Assembly: GCA_963842795.1 (NCBI GenBank)
Contig: CAWJHV010000007.1
Location: 1 to 64,000 of the forward strand
DNA length: 64,000 nucleotides
Source: WHSW01 sp963842795
GTDB lineage: Bacteria; Actinomycetota; Thermoleophilia; Solirubrobacterales; 70-9
Reading direction: 5' to 3'
Position 1 is the stretch's first letter, and each line of letters begins with the position of its first letter. The notes under the pieces are model-generated. The model was not told where the DNA came from. It searched no databases and saw nothing but the letters and a program-made list of their open reading frames with translations. A program made the translations under genes and the position numbers. Shown piece by piece: positions 1-12,777 of the stretch.

Positions 1-2138
<2,138 letters not shown>

Positions 2139-2358
2139 CTAGCTCTTTCGCCTCCTACGCGGGTTCGGTCCCGCGCGCAGCGGGACCCGGGGTCCTTCGG
2201 GCCGGGGATGTGTGGGCGGCAAGCGTAGGGCTCACCGTCCGCGCTCCCTCTGTCCGAGCGTCCAAATCTAGCCACGATCGATTCGCCCGGGTGGAAGGCC
2301 CCGACGAAGCCCGCAAGTTGCGGACTTTTCGACCCGGCGACAGGCGCCGGGCAGGGCC
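2139..2358 (-). promoter_or_regulatory. gltD-glnN spacer with two hairpins
   Basis: This gap holds two strong stems. Just after the gltD stop, CCCGGCG (2333-2339) pairs with CGCCGGG (2345-2351), a possible attenuator or terminator without a clear U tract. Close to the glnN ribosome site, GGTCCCGC pairs with GCGGGACC (about 2167-2187). The glnN leader could therefore be separately controlled. I did not find a convincing promoter; TAGATT at 2265-2270 (minus strand) is the best -10-like hexamer but lacks a well-spaced -35. Confidence 0.4.
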
Positions 2359-3795
<1,437 letters not shown>

Positions 3796-3817
3796 GACAA
3801 TGGCGCCTTCGCTTCGC

Positions 3818-6800
3818 TCACGCTGCGAGCGTCCTGAACTCCGCGGTCTTCGGGTCGCCGGCCTCGTCGCGGCGGGCGAGGGCGAGGGCGTACTCGCGGG
3901 GGATCACGCGCACGAAGTCGTCCAGCGCCGCCGCCCAGTCGTCGAGTAGGCGCGCGGCGACCTCCGAGCCGGTGCGCGCGAGGTGCTCGGTGATCAGCGC
4001 CTCGAGCTCGACCGCCTCCTCGCCGACCACCGGCTCGAGGTCGACGAGCTCGGTGTTCGCGCGCACCGGCAGGTGCCCGTCGGGGTCGTGGACCCAGGCG
4101 ATCCCGCCGCTCATCCCGGCGGCGAAGTTGTGGCCGGTCGGCCCGATGATCGCCGCCCGGCCGCCGGTCATGTACTCGCACCCGTGGTCGCCGACGCCCT
4201 CCACCACGCACAGGGCGCCGGAGTTGCGCACCGCGAACCGCTCCCCGGCGAGGCCGCGGAAGAAGGCCCGCCCGCTGGTCGCCCCGTAGAGCGCGACGTT
4301 GCCGATCACGACGTTGTCCTCGGCGACGTAGGGCGACTCGGCCGGCGGGTAGATCGCCAGCACCCCGCCGGAGAGGCCCTTGCCGACGTAGTCGTTCGCC
4401 TCGCCCTCGAGCTCGAGCGTGATCCCGGGCGCCAGCCAGGCGCCGAAGCTCTGCCCGGCCGAGCCCACAAGTCGGACCCCGAGCGTGTCGTCGGGCAACC
4501 CTTCGGGCCCGTGGCGCGCGACGACCGCGTGCGCGAGCCGGCCGCCGACGGCGCGGTCGACGTTGGTCACCCGGCGCTCGATCCGCTGCGGCCGGCCGGT
4601 GGCGATCGCGGGCTCGGCCTCGGCGAGCAGCTCGCGCGCGTCGAAGTGCTCGTCGGGCGGCTCGGGATCGCGGTTGCGGTGGCGCGGGGCGTCGCGATCG
4701 ACCGTGGCCGGGAACGCGATCAGGTCGGAGAGGTCGATCAGCTGGCGCTTGTGGCCCTCGGGCTCGGTCGCCTGGGCGAGCAGCTCGACGTGGCCGATCG
4801 CGTCCGCGACCCGGGCGATCCCGAGCCGCGCGAGGTGGGCGCGGACGTCCTCGGCGACGAGGAAGAGGTAGTTGACGACGTGCTCGGGGCGCCCGGCGAA
4901 GCGCTCTCGCAGCTCGGGGTCCTGGGTCGCGACCCCCACCGGGCAGGTGTTCAGGTGGCAGACGCGCATCATGATGCAGCCCGTCGCGATCAGGGGCGCG
5001 GTCGAGAAGCCGAACTCGTCGGCGCCGAGCATCGCCCCGACGAGCACGTCGCGGCCGGTGCGCATGCCGCCGTCGACCTGGACCGTGATCCGCGAGCGGA
5101 GGTCGTTTCGCAGCAGCGTCTGCTGGGTCTCGGCGAGGCCGATCTCCCAGGGGACGCCCGCCTGCTGGATCGACGACAGCGGCGAGGCCCCGGTGCCGCC
5201 GTCGTGGCCGGCGATCACGACGTGGTCGGCGCCCGCCTTGGCAACCCCGGCGGCGACCGTGCCGACGCCGGCCTCGGCCGCGAGCTTGACCGAGACCGTC
5301 GCCGCCGGGTTGGCGGCGCGGAGGTCGTAGATCAGCTGCTTCAAATCCTCGATCGAGTAGATGTCGTGGTGGGGCGGGGGGGAGATCAGGCCGACGGCCG
5401 GGGTGGCGAAGCGAAGCTGGGCGATATAGGGATCGACCTTGTGCCCGGGGAGCTGGCCGCCCTCGCCGGGCTTCGCGCCCTGGGAGATCTTGATCTGGAT
5501 CTGGTCGGCGGAGGAGAGGTAGTGGACGGTCACCCCGAAGCGCCCGGAGGCGACCTGCTTGATCCGCGAGCGCCGCTCGTCGCCGTTCGGGTCCGGGGTG
5601 TAGCGGCGGATGTCCTCGCCGCCCTCACCCGAGTTCGACATCCCGCCGATCCGGTTCATCGCCACGGCCAGCGTCTCGTGCGCCTCGGGGCCGAGGGCGC
5701 CGAGGCTCATCCCTCCGGTGGTGAAGCGCTTCAGGATCTCGGTCGTCGGCTCGACCTCCTCGATCGGGATCGAATCGCCGGCCGGCCGCAGCTCGAGCAG
5801 CCCGCGGAGCAGCGCCAGGGCGCCGTTCTCGACATCGACGCGGTCGCGGAACTCCTCGTAGCGCTCGGCCACCTGAGTGCCGTCGCCGTTCGCGCGCACC
5901 GCCAGCTGAAGCGCGGCGATCGTCTGCGGGTCCCAGGCGTGGCGCTCGCCGTCGCGCCGCCAGGCGTAGACGCCGCCCTGCGGCAGCAGGCCGGCGTGCG
6001 CGGCGGGCAGCGACGAGTCCTCGACGTGCTCGGGCAGGCTGCGGTCGTGGCGCTCGGGGTAGGCGCGGGCGTGGCGCTCGAGCGCCTCGGTGGCGAGCTG
6101 GTGCAGCCCGACGCCGCCGACGGCCGAGGGCGTGCCGCCGAAGTAGCGCTCGACCAGGTCCCGGTCGAGGCCGACGGCCTCGAAGACCTGCGCGCCGCAG
6201 TAGGAGGTGATCGTGGCGATCCCCATCTTCGACATCACCTTCAGCAGGCCCTTGCGCAGCGCCGTCATCAGCCGCTCGTGGGCCTCGGCGGCGGAGAGGT
6301 CGGGCGGCAGCTCGGCGCGGCCGTGCAGGTCGGCGAGCGAGTCGAGCAGCAGGTACGGGTTGACGGCCGCCGCGCCGTAGCCGATCAGGGCGGCGATGTG
6401 GTGGATCTCGCGCGCCTCGCCGGTCTCGACCACGAGGCTGGTCTGCAGCCTGGTGCCCTCGGCGACCAGGTGCTGATGCACGGAGCCGAGCGCCAGCATC
6501 GACGGGATCGGCACGCGGTCGGCGGCGAGGCCGCGGTCGGAGATCACGATCAGGTTCGCCTCGCCGGTGATCGCGGCCCCGGCCTCGCGGGCGATGCGAT
6601 CGAGCGCCGCCTCGAGCCCGCGCTCGCCGGCCTCCAGGGGCCAGGTGGCGTCGAGGGTCGTCGCCCGCAGGGCCGGGTGCGAGGCGCGGGCGACGCGCTC
6701 GAGCTCGTCGTTGGTGAGCACGGGGTGGTCGAGGACGAGCTGGATCGCGTGCTCGGGCCCCTCGGAGAGCATGTTGCCCTCGGAGCCGATCCGCGTCTCG

Positions 6801-8443
6801 AGGCTCATCACGATCGACTCGCGGACCGAGTCGATCGGCGGGTTGGTGACCTGGGCGAAGCGCTGCTTGAAGTAGCTGAACAGCGACGGCTCCTGCGCGG
6901 AGAGCGCCGCGAGCGCGAGATCGTTGCCCATCGACCCCGTGGGCTCGATCCCGGCCTCGGCGGCCGGGGAGATCAGCACTCGCAGGTCCTCCTGGCTGTA
7001 GCCGAAGGCGAGCTGGCGGGTGCGCAGGGGCTCGTGGGTGCGCACGGGGGTGCGGTCGGCGAGCTGGTCGAGGCGGATCTCGCCGTCGGCGCACCAGTTC
7101 CCGTAGTGCTTCTGGCGGGCGACCTCGAGCTCGGCCTCGCCGTCGGCCTGCAGCAGGCCGCGCTCGAGATCGACGATGAACAGCCGGCCCGGGTGCAGGC
7201 GCCCGCGCCGGATCACCGTCGCCGGGTCGACCGGCAGCACCCCGGCCTCGGAGCCGAGGACTACCACGCCCTCCTTGGTCACCAGCCAGCGCCCGGGGCG
7301 CAGTCCGTTGCGGTCCAGGCAGGCGCCGAGCACGCGGCCGTCGGAGAAGACCATCGCCGCGGGCCCGTCCCAGGGCTCGATCACCGAGCCGCTGTAGCGG
7401 TAGAAGGCCTCGAGCTCCGGCGGCATGTCGTCGCGCGAGCGATAGGCGGCCGGGATCATCATCATCATCGCCTGCGGCAGCGGGCGGCCGGCGTGCATCA
7501 GCAGCTCCAGGACGCGATCGAACGCGGCCGAGTCGGAGCTCCCCTCGGGGATCAGCGGCAGGCAGCGCTGCAGGTCGTCACCGAAGAGATTGGAGTGCAG
7601 AGCCGCCTCGCGGGCGCGCATCCAGTTGACGTTGCCGGCGAGCGTGTTGATCTCCCCGTTGTGGCCGAGGAGCCGCAGCGGCTGCGCCAGCTCCCAGCTC
7701 GGGAAGGTGTTGGTCGAGAAGCGCGAGTGGACGACGGCGAGCGGGCTCTGGAGCTCGGGGTCGCGCAGGTCGGCGTAGAAGCGCGAGAGCTGGCGCGCGG
7801 TGAGCATGCCCTTGTAGACGATCGTCCGCGAGGAGAAGCTCGGGATCGACAGCCCGGCCCCGGCCTCGAGCTCGGCGATGCGGCGGGCGACGAACAGCCG
7901 GCGCTCGAACTCGTCCTGGTCGGCGACCTCGTCGCCGGCGCCGACGAGCAGCTGGCGGAACTCGGGGGCGACGTCGCGCGCGGTCCGCCCGCAGGCGACG
8001 AGGTCGTGGGGGACCTCGCGCCATCCCAGCGGCCGCTGGCCGGCGGTGAGCACAGCCTGCTCGAGCAGCTGCTCCTGGGCCGCCCAGTGGGCCGGGTTGC
8101 GCGACAGGAAGACGTTCGCGACCGCGACCCGCCCCGGATCGGGCAGCTGGTCGCGCCGCAGCCCGAACTCGTTCACCCGGCTGCGCAGGAAGCCGTGGGG
8201 GAGCGAGATCAGGATGCCGGCGCCGTCGCCGGTGCTCGGGTCGGCGCCCGCGGCGCCGCGGTGCTCGAGGTGGTCGAGCGCCGCGAGAGCGAGCTCGACC
8301 ACGTCGTGGCGCGGGTCGCCGTCGAGGCGGCCAACGCAGGCCACCCCGCAGCCATCGTGCTCGAAGGCGGGGTCGTAGAGGCCTGCCGTGCGCGGAGCGC
8401 GCAGCGGCCGGTGCGGGACCGGCGGGACGGTCACCGTCCGCAA
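3818..8443 (-). CDS. gltB: Glutamate synthase large subunit
   Basis: Alpha subunit of glutamate synthase: hydrolyses glutamine, channels ammonia and makes glutamate from 2-oxoglutarate on FMN. The 1541 residues have the canonical order. The class II amidotransferase domain has its nucleophile at Cys32 in HDGCGV, after a propeptide that is normally removed. A central domain follows, then the FMN domain (GEGGEDIRRYTPDPNGDERRS, KPGEGGQLPGHKVDPYIAQLR) and the 3Fe-4S ligands CIMMRVCHLNTC. The C-terminal glycine-rich beta-helix (GLSGGVLAIYPP, GRAFFRGLAGERFAVRNSG) completes it. It opens the gltB-gltD-glnN run; the 36-bp gap upstream leaves little room for a promoter, so transcription may start inside the preceding gene. 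Confidence 0.98.
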   Translation of the reverse strand: MRTVTVPPVPHRPLRAPRTAGLYDPAFEHDGCGVACVGRLDGDPRHDVVELALAALDHLEHRGAAGADPSTGDGAGILISLPHGFLRSRVNEFGLRRDQLPDPGRVAVANVFLSRNPAHWAAQEQLLEQAVLTAGQRPLGWREVPHDLVACGRTARDVAPEFRQLLVGAGDEVADQDEFERRLFVARRIAELEAGAGLSIPSFSSRTIVYKGMLTARQLSRFYADLRDPELQSPLAVVHSRFSTNTFPSWELAQPLRLLGHNGEINTLAGNVNWMRAREAALHSNLFGDDLQRCLPLIPEGSSDSAAFDRVLELLMHAGRPLPQAMMMMIPAAYRSRDDMPPELEAFYRYSGSVIEPWDGPAAMVFSDGRVLGACLDRNGLRPGRWLVTKEGVVVLGSEAGVLPVDPATVIRRGRLHPGRLFIVDLERGLLQADGEAELEVARQKHYGNWCADGEIRLDQLADRTPVRTHEPLRTRQLAFGYSQEDLRVLISPAAEAGIEPTGSMGNDLALAALSAQEPSLFSYFKQRFAQVTNPPIDSVRESIVMSLETRIGSEGNMLSEGPEHAIQLVLDHPVLTNDELERVARASHPALRATTLDATWPLEAGERGLEAALDRIAREAGAAITGEANLIVISDRGLAADRVPIPSMLALGSVHQHLVAEGTRLQTSLVVETGEAREIHHIAALIGYGAAAVNPYLLLDSLADLHGRAELPPDLSAAEAHERLMTALRKGLLKVMSKMGIATITSYCGAQVFEAVGLDRDLVERYFGGTPSAVGGVGLHQLATEALERHARAYPERHDRSLPEHVEDSSLPAAHAGLLPQGGVYAWRRDGERHAWDPQTIAALQLAVRANGDGTQVAERYEEFRDRVDVENGALALLRGLLELRPAGDSIPIEEVEPTTEILKRFTTGGMSLGALGPEAHETLAVAMNRIGGMSNSGEGGEDIRRYTPDPNGDERRSRIKQVASGRFGVTVHYLSSADQIQIKISQGAKPGEGGQLPGHKVDPYIAQLRFATPAVGLISPPPHHDIYSIEDLKQLIYDLRAANPAATVSVKLAAEAGVGTVAAGVAKAGADHVVIAGHDGGTGASPLSSIQQAGVPWEIGLAETQQTLLRNDLRSRITVQVDGGMRTGRDVLVGAMLGADEFGFSTAPLIATGCIMMRVCHLNTCPVGVATQDPELRERFAGRPEHVVNYLFLVAEDVRAHLARLGIARVADAIGHVELLAQATEPEGHKRQLIDLSDLIAFPATVDRDAPRHRNRDPEPPDEHFDARELLAEAEPAIATGRPQRIERRVTNVDRAVGGRLAHAVVARHGPEGLPDDTLGVRLVGSAGQSFGAWLAPGITLELEGEANDYVGKGLSGGVLAIYPPAESPYVAEDNVVIGNVALYGATSGRAFFRGLAGERFAVRNSGALCVVEGVGDHGCEYMTGGRAAIIGPTGHNFAAGMSGGIAWVHDPDGHLPVRANTELVDLEPVVGEEAVELEALITEHLARTGSEVAARLLDDWAAALDDFVRVIPREYALALARRDEAGDPKTAEFRTLAA

Positions 8444-8479
8444 TTTACGCAGGCCCGGCGCTCGGCGCGCCGTCGCGGC

Positions 8480-9142
8480 TCAGGTGTCCTGCTTGGAGGC
8501 GATCGAAGCGAGCGCCTCTGCGATCGGCGAATCGCCGTTGAGCAAGTCGAAGGTGAGCCCGATCGTCCGCGGCTCGGCGAGCACCGCCGCGAGCGTCGCG
8601 GCGACGTCGTCGCGGGTCACCTGGCCAGAGCGCTCGAGCGGCGTGCCGACCTCGATGCTGCCGGTGCCGGGCTCGTCGGTGAGCCCGCCCGGGCGGGCGA
8701 TCGTGTAGGCGAGGGCCGAGGCGCGCAGGGCGGCGTCGGCATCGCGCTTGGCCTCGTAGTACGGGCGCATCTGGTCGCCGTACGGCTCGCGGTCGACGCC
8801 CATGGCGCTCACCATCACGTAGCGCTCGACCCCGGTTCGCTCACACGCCGCGATCAGCTTCTCGGCGCCGCCGAGGTCGACCGTCCGCTTGCGCTCCGCG
8901 CCGCTGCCCGGCCCGGCCCCGGCGGCGAAGACGACCGCGTCGGAGCCCTCGACCGCGGCGGCGACCTCGTCGTCGCCGGCCCGCTCGAGGTCGCAGACCA
9001 CGGCCACGGCGCCGATCTCCTCGAGGTCGGCGACATGGTCGGGATTGCGAATCAGGCCCCTGGCCGTGTCGCCGCGGTCGGCGAGCAGCCGCAACAGCCG
9101 CAGCCCGATCTGTCCATGCCCGCCGGCGACGAGAACGTTCAT
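8480..9142 (-). CDS. NAD(P)-binding NmrA/SDR-like protein
   Basis: A 220-residue atypical short-chain dehydrogenase of the NAD(P)H-binding (NmrA-like) group. The Rossmann motif VAGGHGQIG lies at residues 4-12, an acidic residue follows (VVCDLE), then AVVFAAGAG and the family motif YVMVSAMGVD; YYEAKRDAD resembles the YxxxK of the group. These proteins often sense or reduce small ligands, but the substrate cannot be told. It precedes gltB by 36 bp on the same strand, so it may share its transcript, though a role in nitrogen metabolism is not implied by its sequence. Confidence 0.85.
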   Translation of the reverse strand: MNVLVAGGHGQIGLRLLRLLADRGDTARGLIRNPDHVADLEEIGAVAVVCDLERAGDDEVAAAVEGSDAVVFAAGAGPGSGAERKRTVDLGGAEKLIAACERTGVERYVMVSAMGVDREPYGDQMRPYYEAKRDADAALRASALAYTIARPGGLTDEPGTGSIEVGTPLERSGQVTRDDVAATLAAVLAEPRTIGLTFDLLNGDSPIAEALASIASKQDT

Positions 9143-9206
9143 GCCCCCACCGTAGCCGGTGGGCGGTCGGCCTCGGCGCCCGGACCTGGGGCGGACGTGC
9201 GACGCG

Positions 9207-9468
9207 GGCCGTGGCTTGGCAGTGAGGGAGGTGAGAGCGATGCGCCTTGCGTGACGTTTGTGTCGCCTCTTGCGCGCTCTGGCCGCACCGTCCGCCGCGA
9301 CGGGCGCTTTCCGTCCTCCCTGAGGACGTTTTGCACCCGTCGCGCTTTGGGCGGCGAACAGGGCACCGCCCCGCGCTCGCCCCGCGCGGCCCGCGTCACA
9401 CGGCGCGCGGAATCAGCCACACCGGCCCGGGCCCGCACCAACTCCCTCCCTCACTGCCAAGCACGGCC
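9207..9468. repeat. Intergenic repeat element A with terminal inverted repeats
   Basis: Fills most of the 378-bp gap between the NmrA-like gene and the ceramidase. The ends form near-perfect inverted repeats of about 24 bp. The left arm (9207-9231) contains CTTGGCAGTGAGGGAGG and the right arm (9445-9468) contains its complement CCTCCCTCACTGCCAAG, with one extra base outside. A 49-nt nested hairpin sits inside at 9296-9344. A related copy lies at 16658-16890. No ORF of credible coding character is present, so it looks like a MITE-type element, an inverted pair of intergenic repeats, or a structured RNA. Confidence 0.7.
9296..9344. other. Nested hairpin in repeat A
   Basis: The outer stem pairs CGCGACGGGCGC (9296-9307) with GCACCCGTCGCG (9333-9344), 11 of 12 pairs. 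A pyrimidine internal loop follows, TTTC opposite TTTT. The inner 7-bp stem pairs CGTCCTC (9312-9318) with GAGGACG (9322-9328) around a 3-nt loop. The same layout recurs at 16770-16814 with different stem sequences. Confidence 0.65.
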
Positions 9469-9520
9469 TGCGTCGCCACGCACGCCGACGGCAAGCCACC
9501 ACGGCCGCGCTCGGGCTCAC

Positions 9521-11551
9521 CTACCGGTTCGTGATCGGGGCGAAGATCGCGGCCGGGTGTGTGGGATCGGTGTCGGTGGCCGGCGCGGCCGGGTCGACGC
9601 GGAAGCTCGCCGAGCGCAGGCGGTAGTGGTTGGCGGTGACGGCGACGCGGTAGCTGCCCGGCCTCGCCTTGCGCGGCACCTGCCAGTGGGCGTCGTAGAC
9701 GCCGTCGGCGTCGACGGTCCAGACGATCGCCAGGCCGAGGTCGTCGGCGACGCGGCGCCAGCGCTTGCCGGAGCGCCGCTGGATCGAGATGAAGCGCTTG
9801 TCGAGCGGCTTGTCGAGGCCCGAGGGACCGCCCTGCCACTTGAACACCGCCTGGGCGCCGGGCGGGACGTCGACCGGCTGGGAGGTCGGCGCCGCGGCGC
9901 CTGCCCCCGTCCCGAACGGCGCCCCGTCGGCGACGACGCCGTGGCGGGGGTCGAACGCGTACGGCTCCGGGGCCGGCTTTCCGGCTCGCATCCGGCGCGC
10001 GAGCTCGACCAGGGAGTCGGTGATCGCGGCGCCCTCCGCCGGGCCGTAGATGGTCGAGCCGCCCTCGTAGTGCTGGCGGTCGTATTCCTCGGGCGTGGTG
10101 ATGTACTGGATGAACTCGTTCGTCAGACCCATCACCGTCGCCCCGCGGACGCCGAGGCCCTTCGCGGCGGCGAGCACGCGCGCCCGCGCCCGGCGCCCGA
10201 CCTCGACCGTCGCCTCGCCGGGCATGGTGATGATCAGCCGCCGGCCGAGGCGGACGACGAAGAGCGGCACGGCGTACGGGTAGCTGTCCCTGGTCGCGGC
10301 GAACGGGATCCCGATCTTGTGGCCCTGTGACTCGAAGCCCTCGGTCGGCGCCCGTCTGCCCTCGAACGGCTGCCCGGTGAGGTCGAACAGCGGACCGCGG
10401 TTCTCCTCCGAGCCGGTCAGGAACGGCAGGCCGGGGAGCGGCTCGTCGGCCACCCGGCCGTCGGAGGTCATCTGGCCGCAGAAGCAGGTCCGGGTCCAGC
10501 GCAGCTCCACCGGCGGCCGAACGGCCATCCGCCGCCCGGCCCTGCGCCACGCCTTGAACATCGCCCTGCCCTCGCGGCGGCCGACCCGCTCGGCGATCGA
10601 GGGCCCCTGGCCGTGCAGGCCCGCCGATTGATCGCCCTCGTTCGAGTTCACGAACACGTTGATCACCGGGTCGCGCTTCGGCACGTTTCCGGCGCGCCGC
10701 ATGCGTGCCTCGAACGTGCGCGTCGCGGCGCCCTGGTGATCCTGGGTATAGACCTGATAGCTCGCCGAGTTCACGGTGCCGTGGTTGGCGAAGGTCGACC
10801 AGGCGCCGATCGGGGTGCGCTGCCCGTCGGCTCCGACGCGATCGACGCGCAGCACGCTGACCAGCGGATCGATCGTGTGCCGGTAGCCCTGCGGGTCCTC
10901 CTCGAGCGACCCCTGGCCGTACTCGCGGATCAGCCCGTGGTCGGCCAGGTGGGCCTCGATGCTGCGGTTCTCGGTCACGTGCAGCAGCTGCGTCGTTCCC
11001 CAGCCGGCCGCCGCCGGCCCGAGGTCGCGGTTGGCGCGCCGCAGGGCGGTTGCGATCCGCTTGACCAGGAACGTGTAGATCTGCGGCTCGGCCGGCTTCG
11101 GCTGCAGGAAGTCGACGAAGGTGGCGGGGTTGGTGATCGTCTCGGGGCTCGGCGCGAGGGTGTTCAGGGTCGCGAAGTTGGCGAACTGCGACGGGCCGCT
11201 GTGCGTGTGGGTCGCTCCGACGAGCACGTTGCGCTCGCTGAAGCCGTGGCCGGCGCGCGCGGCCGCCTCGGCGATCAGCCCCCCGGGCGCCGCGAACAGG
11301 TCGACCGAGACCAGCGCGAGCTTGCGCCCGCCGCTGCGCAGGACCAGGGCCGACGCCTGCAGCCGCGTCTGGACGCCGGTGCCGATGCGGTCGGCCCGCG
11401 TCCAGCCGCCGAGGGCGTAGCCGGTGGGCGGGGTGATCTCGGCGCGGCCGACGCCGGCCTGGAGCTTCGGTCGCGCAGCGGCCGAGGGCGCGCCGATCGC
11501 GCTCGCCGCGAGCAGCACGAGGGCAAGTGCGGCGAGCCTGCCTGGCGACAC
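9521..11551 (-). CDS. Secreted neutral/alkaline ceramidase-like hydrolase
   Basis: Hydrolyses the amide bond of ceramide-type lipids outside the cell, by homology to the neutral ceramidase family. Of 676 residues, the first 27 are a Sec signal peptide ending in SAAA. Family marks are the zinc-binding GATHTHSGP, NHGT, a NEGDQSAG segment at the place of the NxGDxSP motif that carries the catalytic serine, and QHYEGGSTIYGP near the C-terminal half, followed by the beta-sandwich domain. The length matches bacterial ceramidases. Few bacteria make sphingolipids, so the substrate may be host or environmental ceramide or a related amide lipid. Confidence 0.9.
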   Translation of the reverse strand: MSPGRLAALALVLLAASAIGAPSAAARPKLQAGVGRAEITPPTGYALGGWTRADRIGTGVQTRLQASALVLRSGGRKLALVSVDLFAAPGGLIAEAAARAGHGFSERNVLVGATHTHSGPSQFANFATLNTLAPSPETITNPATFVDFLQPKPAEPQIYTFLVKRIATALRRANRDLGPAAAGWGTTQLLHVTENRSIEAHLADHGLIREYGQGSLEEDPQGYRHTIDPLVSVLRVDRVGADGQRTPIGAWSTFANHGTVNSASYQVYTQDHQGAATRTFEARMRRAGNVPKRDPVINVFVNSNEGDQSAGLHGQGPSIAERVGRREGRAMFKAWRRAGRRMAVRPPVELRWTRTCFCGQMTSDGRVADEPLPGLPFLTGSEENRGPLFDLTGQPFEGRRAPTEGFESQGHKIGIPFAATRDSYPYAVPLFVVRLGRRLIITMPGEATVEVGRRARARVLAAAKGLGVRGATVMGLTNEFIQYITTPEEYDRQHYEGGSTIYGPAEGAAITDSLVELARRMRAGKPAPEPYAFDPRHGVVADGAPFGTGAGAAAPTSQPVDVPPGAQAVFKWQGGPSGLDKPLDKRFISIQRRSGKRWRRVADDLGLAIVWTVDADGVYDAHWQVPRKARPGSYRVAVTANHYRLRSASFRVDPAAPATDTDPTHPAAIFAPITNR

Positions 11552-11581
11552 GCCCGCCAGCCTAGAGACGCCCGCGACGCA

Positions 11582-11640
11582 CGGCGCCGGTCGAGCGCCG
11601 GCGCGACGAGCTCCCCTCGGATCGAGAGGGGAACTCGTCG
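11582..11640 (-). terminator. Paired hairpins, likely terminator of the coiled-coil gene
   Basis: CGACGAGCTCCCCTC (11604-11618) pairs with GAGGGGAACTCGTCG (11626-11640) with a single mismatch around a 7-nt loop. A second stem, CGGCGC/GCGCCG, lies at about 11582-11600. They sit directly after the minus-strand gene ending at 11662 and before the ceramidase start. There is no U-run, as is common in high-GC actinobacteria. Confidence 0.55.
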
Positions 11641-11661
11641 GAGTCGCTCCAGGCCCGGGCT

Positions 11662-12030
11662 CTACGGGCGTTCGAGCTTCTCTTCGCGCTCTGCAGCTTG
11701 CTCGTCGTGGAAGGCGGCCGCCTTGCCCGCGGTGTGCACCTGCCGGTCGAGCGCCGAGGCCTTCTCGGCATGCTCGCTGGCGGCGGCGGCGTGCTCCTCG
11801 GCCCTGACGGCGTGTTCCTCGGCCTGACGGCGGTGGCGCTCGGCGTCGCGCCCGCGCTCGCGCGCCCTGGCGACGTTCGAGTCGGCCTGGTCGCGGTGCG
11901 CCAGCGCCTCGCCCGAGAGCCGCTCGGCTTCGATCTCGCGCTCCGCCGCCCGGCGCCTGGCCATCGCGACCAGCAGCCCGGCGACCAACAGCACGGCGAT
12001 CACGATCACGACGATGAGCACAACCGACAT
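11662..12030 (-). CDS. Membrane-anchored coiled-coil protein, function unknown
   Basis: 122 residues. One hydrophobic N-terminal helix (about residues 3-23, VVLIVVIVIAVLLVAGLLVAM) is followed by a charged, Ala/Glu/Arg/His-rich region with heptad character to the end (AERHRRQAEEHAVRAEEHAAAASEHAEKA). It is probably inserted by the N-terminus with a long cytoplasmic coiled coil. Similar short membrane proteins are common in actinobacteria, but no enzymatic motif is visible. It lies 57 bp downstream of the anti-sigma gene on the same strand and could belong to that operon. Confidence 0.75.
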   Translation of the reverse strand: MSVVLIVVIVIAVLLVAGLLVAMARRRAAEREIEAERLSGEALAHRDQADSNVARARERGRDAERHRRQAEEHAVRAEEHAAAASEHAEKASALDRQVHTAGKAAAFHDEQAAEREEKLERP

Positions 12031-12087
12031 TGGCGTCGAGCTACCCGTTGCGGGGGAGGTCCAACCCCGCCGGGATGGCCCAAACGA

Positions 12088-12777
12088 CTAGCCGTGGATG
12101 TCCGAGTCGGCCACCTCGCGACCCCGCTCGTCCAGCAGCCGCACCTGCGCGACCCGGTCGTAGGGGACCGCGGTCTCCCCGCCGGCGCTGCCGTCGCCGT
12201 GGGCGATCGACATCTCGCGCAGCGGCAGTCGCTTGCCGGAGTCGGTCACCACTTCGAGCTCGTAGGCGCCGTCGGGGACGCCGTCGTAAACGAGGGCCAG
12301 AACCCACGAGGAGCGGCCCTGGTAGCCGTAGACGTAGCCGATCTGCTTGCCGCCGGCAAGCTTCATCGGCGCCGCGTCGAAGTACTCGCCGTTTGCGACT
12401 GCGAGCGTCGCCCGGTACGAGTCCGCGAGGTCGCGGTCGTCGGAGAGGGCGAACCAGACCGCGGCGGCGGCGCAGGCGGCGGCGGCGACCGCCGCGGCGA
12501 CCGGCAGCGCCAGGCGCCTGCGCAGGCGCGGGCGGTTGCCGGCCGGCGGGGCCGCGATCGCCTCGCCGACGCGGCCGTCGAACCCGGCCGGGGGCTCGTG
12601 GGCGGGCGCCAGCAGCAGAAGCTCGTCGGCAAGCGTCGAGAGGCGCTCGATCCGGGCGCGGCACGCGGGACAGCCGTCGAGGTGGTCGAGCGCCCAGGCG
12701 CGGTCCTCGCCGTCGGCGATCCCGAGCGCGACCTCGGCCGCGATCTCGCGCAGGTGGTCGCAGTCGGCGGTGCTCAC
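12088..12777 (-). CDS. RskA-like membrane anti-sigma factor
   Basis: 229 residues. The cytoplasmic N-terminus bears a ZAS/zf-HC2 motif (DCDH near residue 6, HLDGCPAC near 32-39). A proline/arginine linker, one transmembrane helix (about 83-106) and an extracytoplasmic domain of the anti-sigma-K type (YELEVVTDSGKRLPL) follow. By family it would hold the adjacent ECF sigma factor inactive until a signal, usually redox or proteolytic, releases it. Its start overlaps the sigma stop by 4 nt (ATGA), so the two are translationally coupled. Confidence 0.9.
   Translation of the reverse strand: MSTADCDHLREIAAEVALGIADGEDRAWALDHLDGCPACRARIERLSTLADELLLLAPAHEPPAGFDGRVGEAIAAPPAGNRPRLRRRLALPVAAAVAAAACAAAAVWFALSDDRDLADSYRATLAVANGEYFDAAPMKLAGGKQIGYVYGYQGRSSWVLALVYDGVPDGAYELEVVTDSGKRLPLREMSIAHGDGSAGGETAVPYDRVAQVRLLDERGREVADSDIHG

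Noticed and set aside
3983..10330. 2115-codon plus-strand open frame opposite gltB and the ceramidase
   Set aside because: It is antisense to genes with complete family motifs and is rich in Arg/Gly/Asp/Val as expected of a complementary frame at high G+C.
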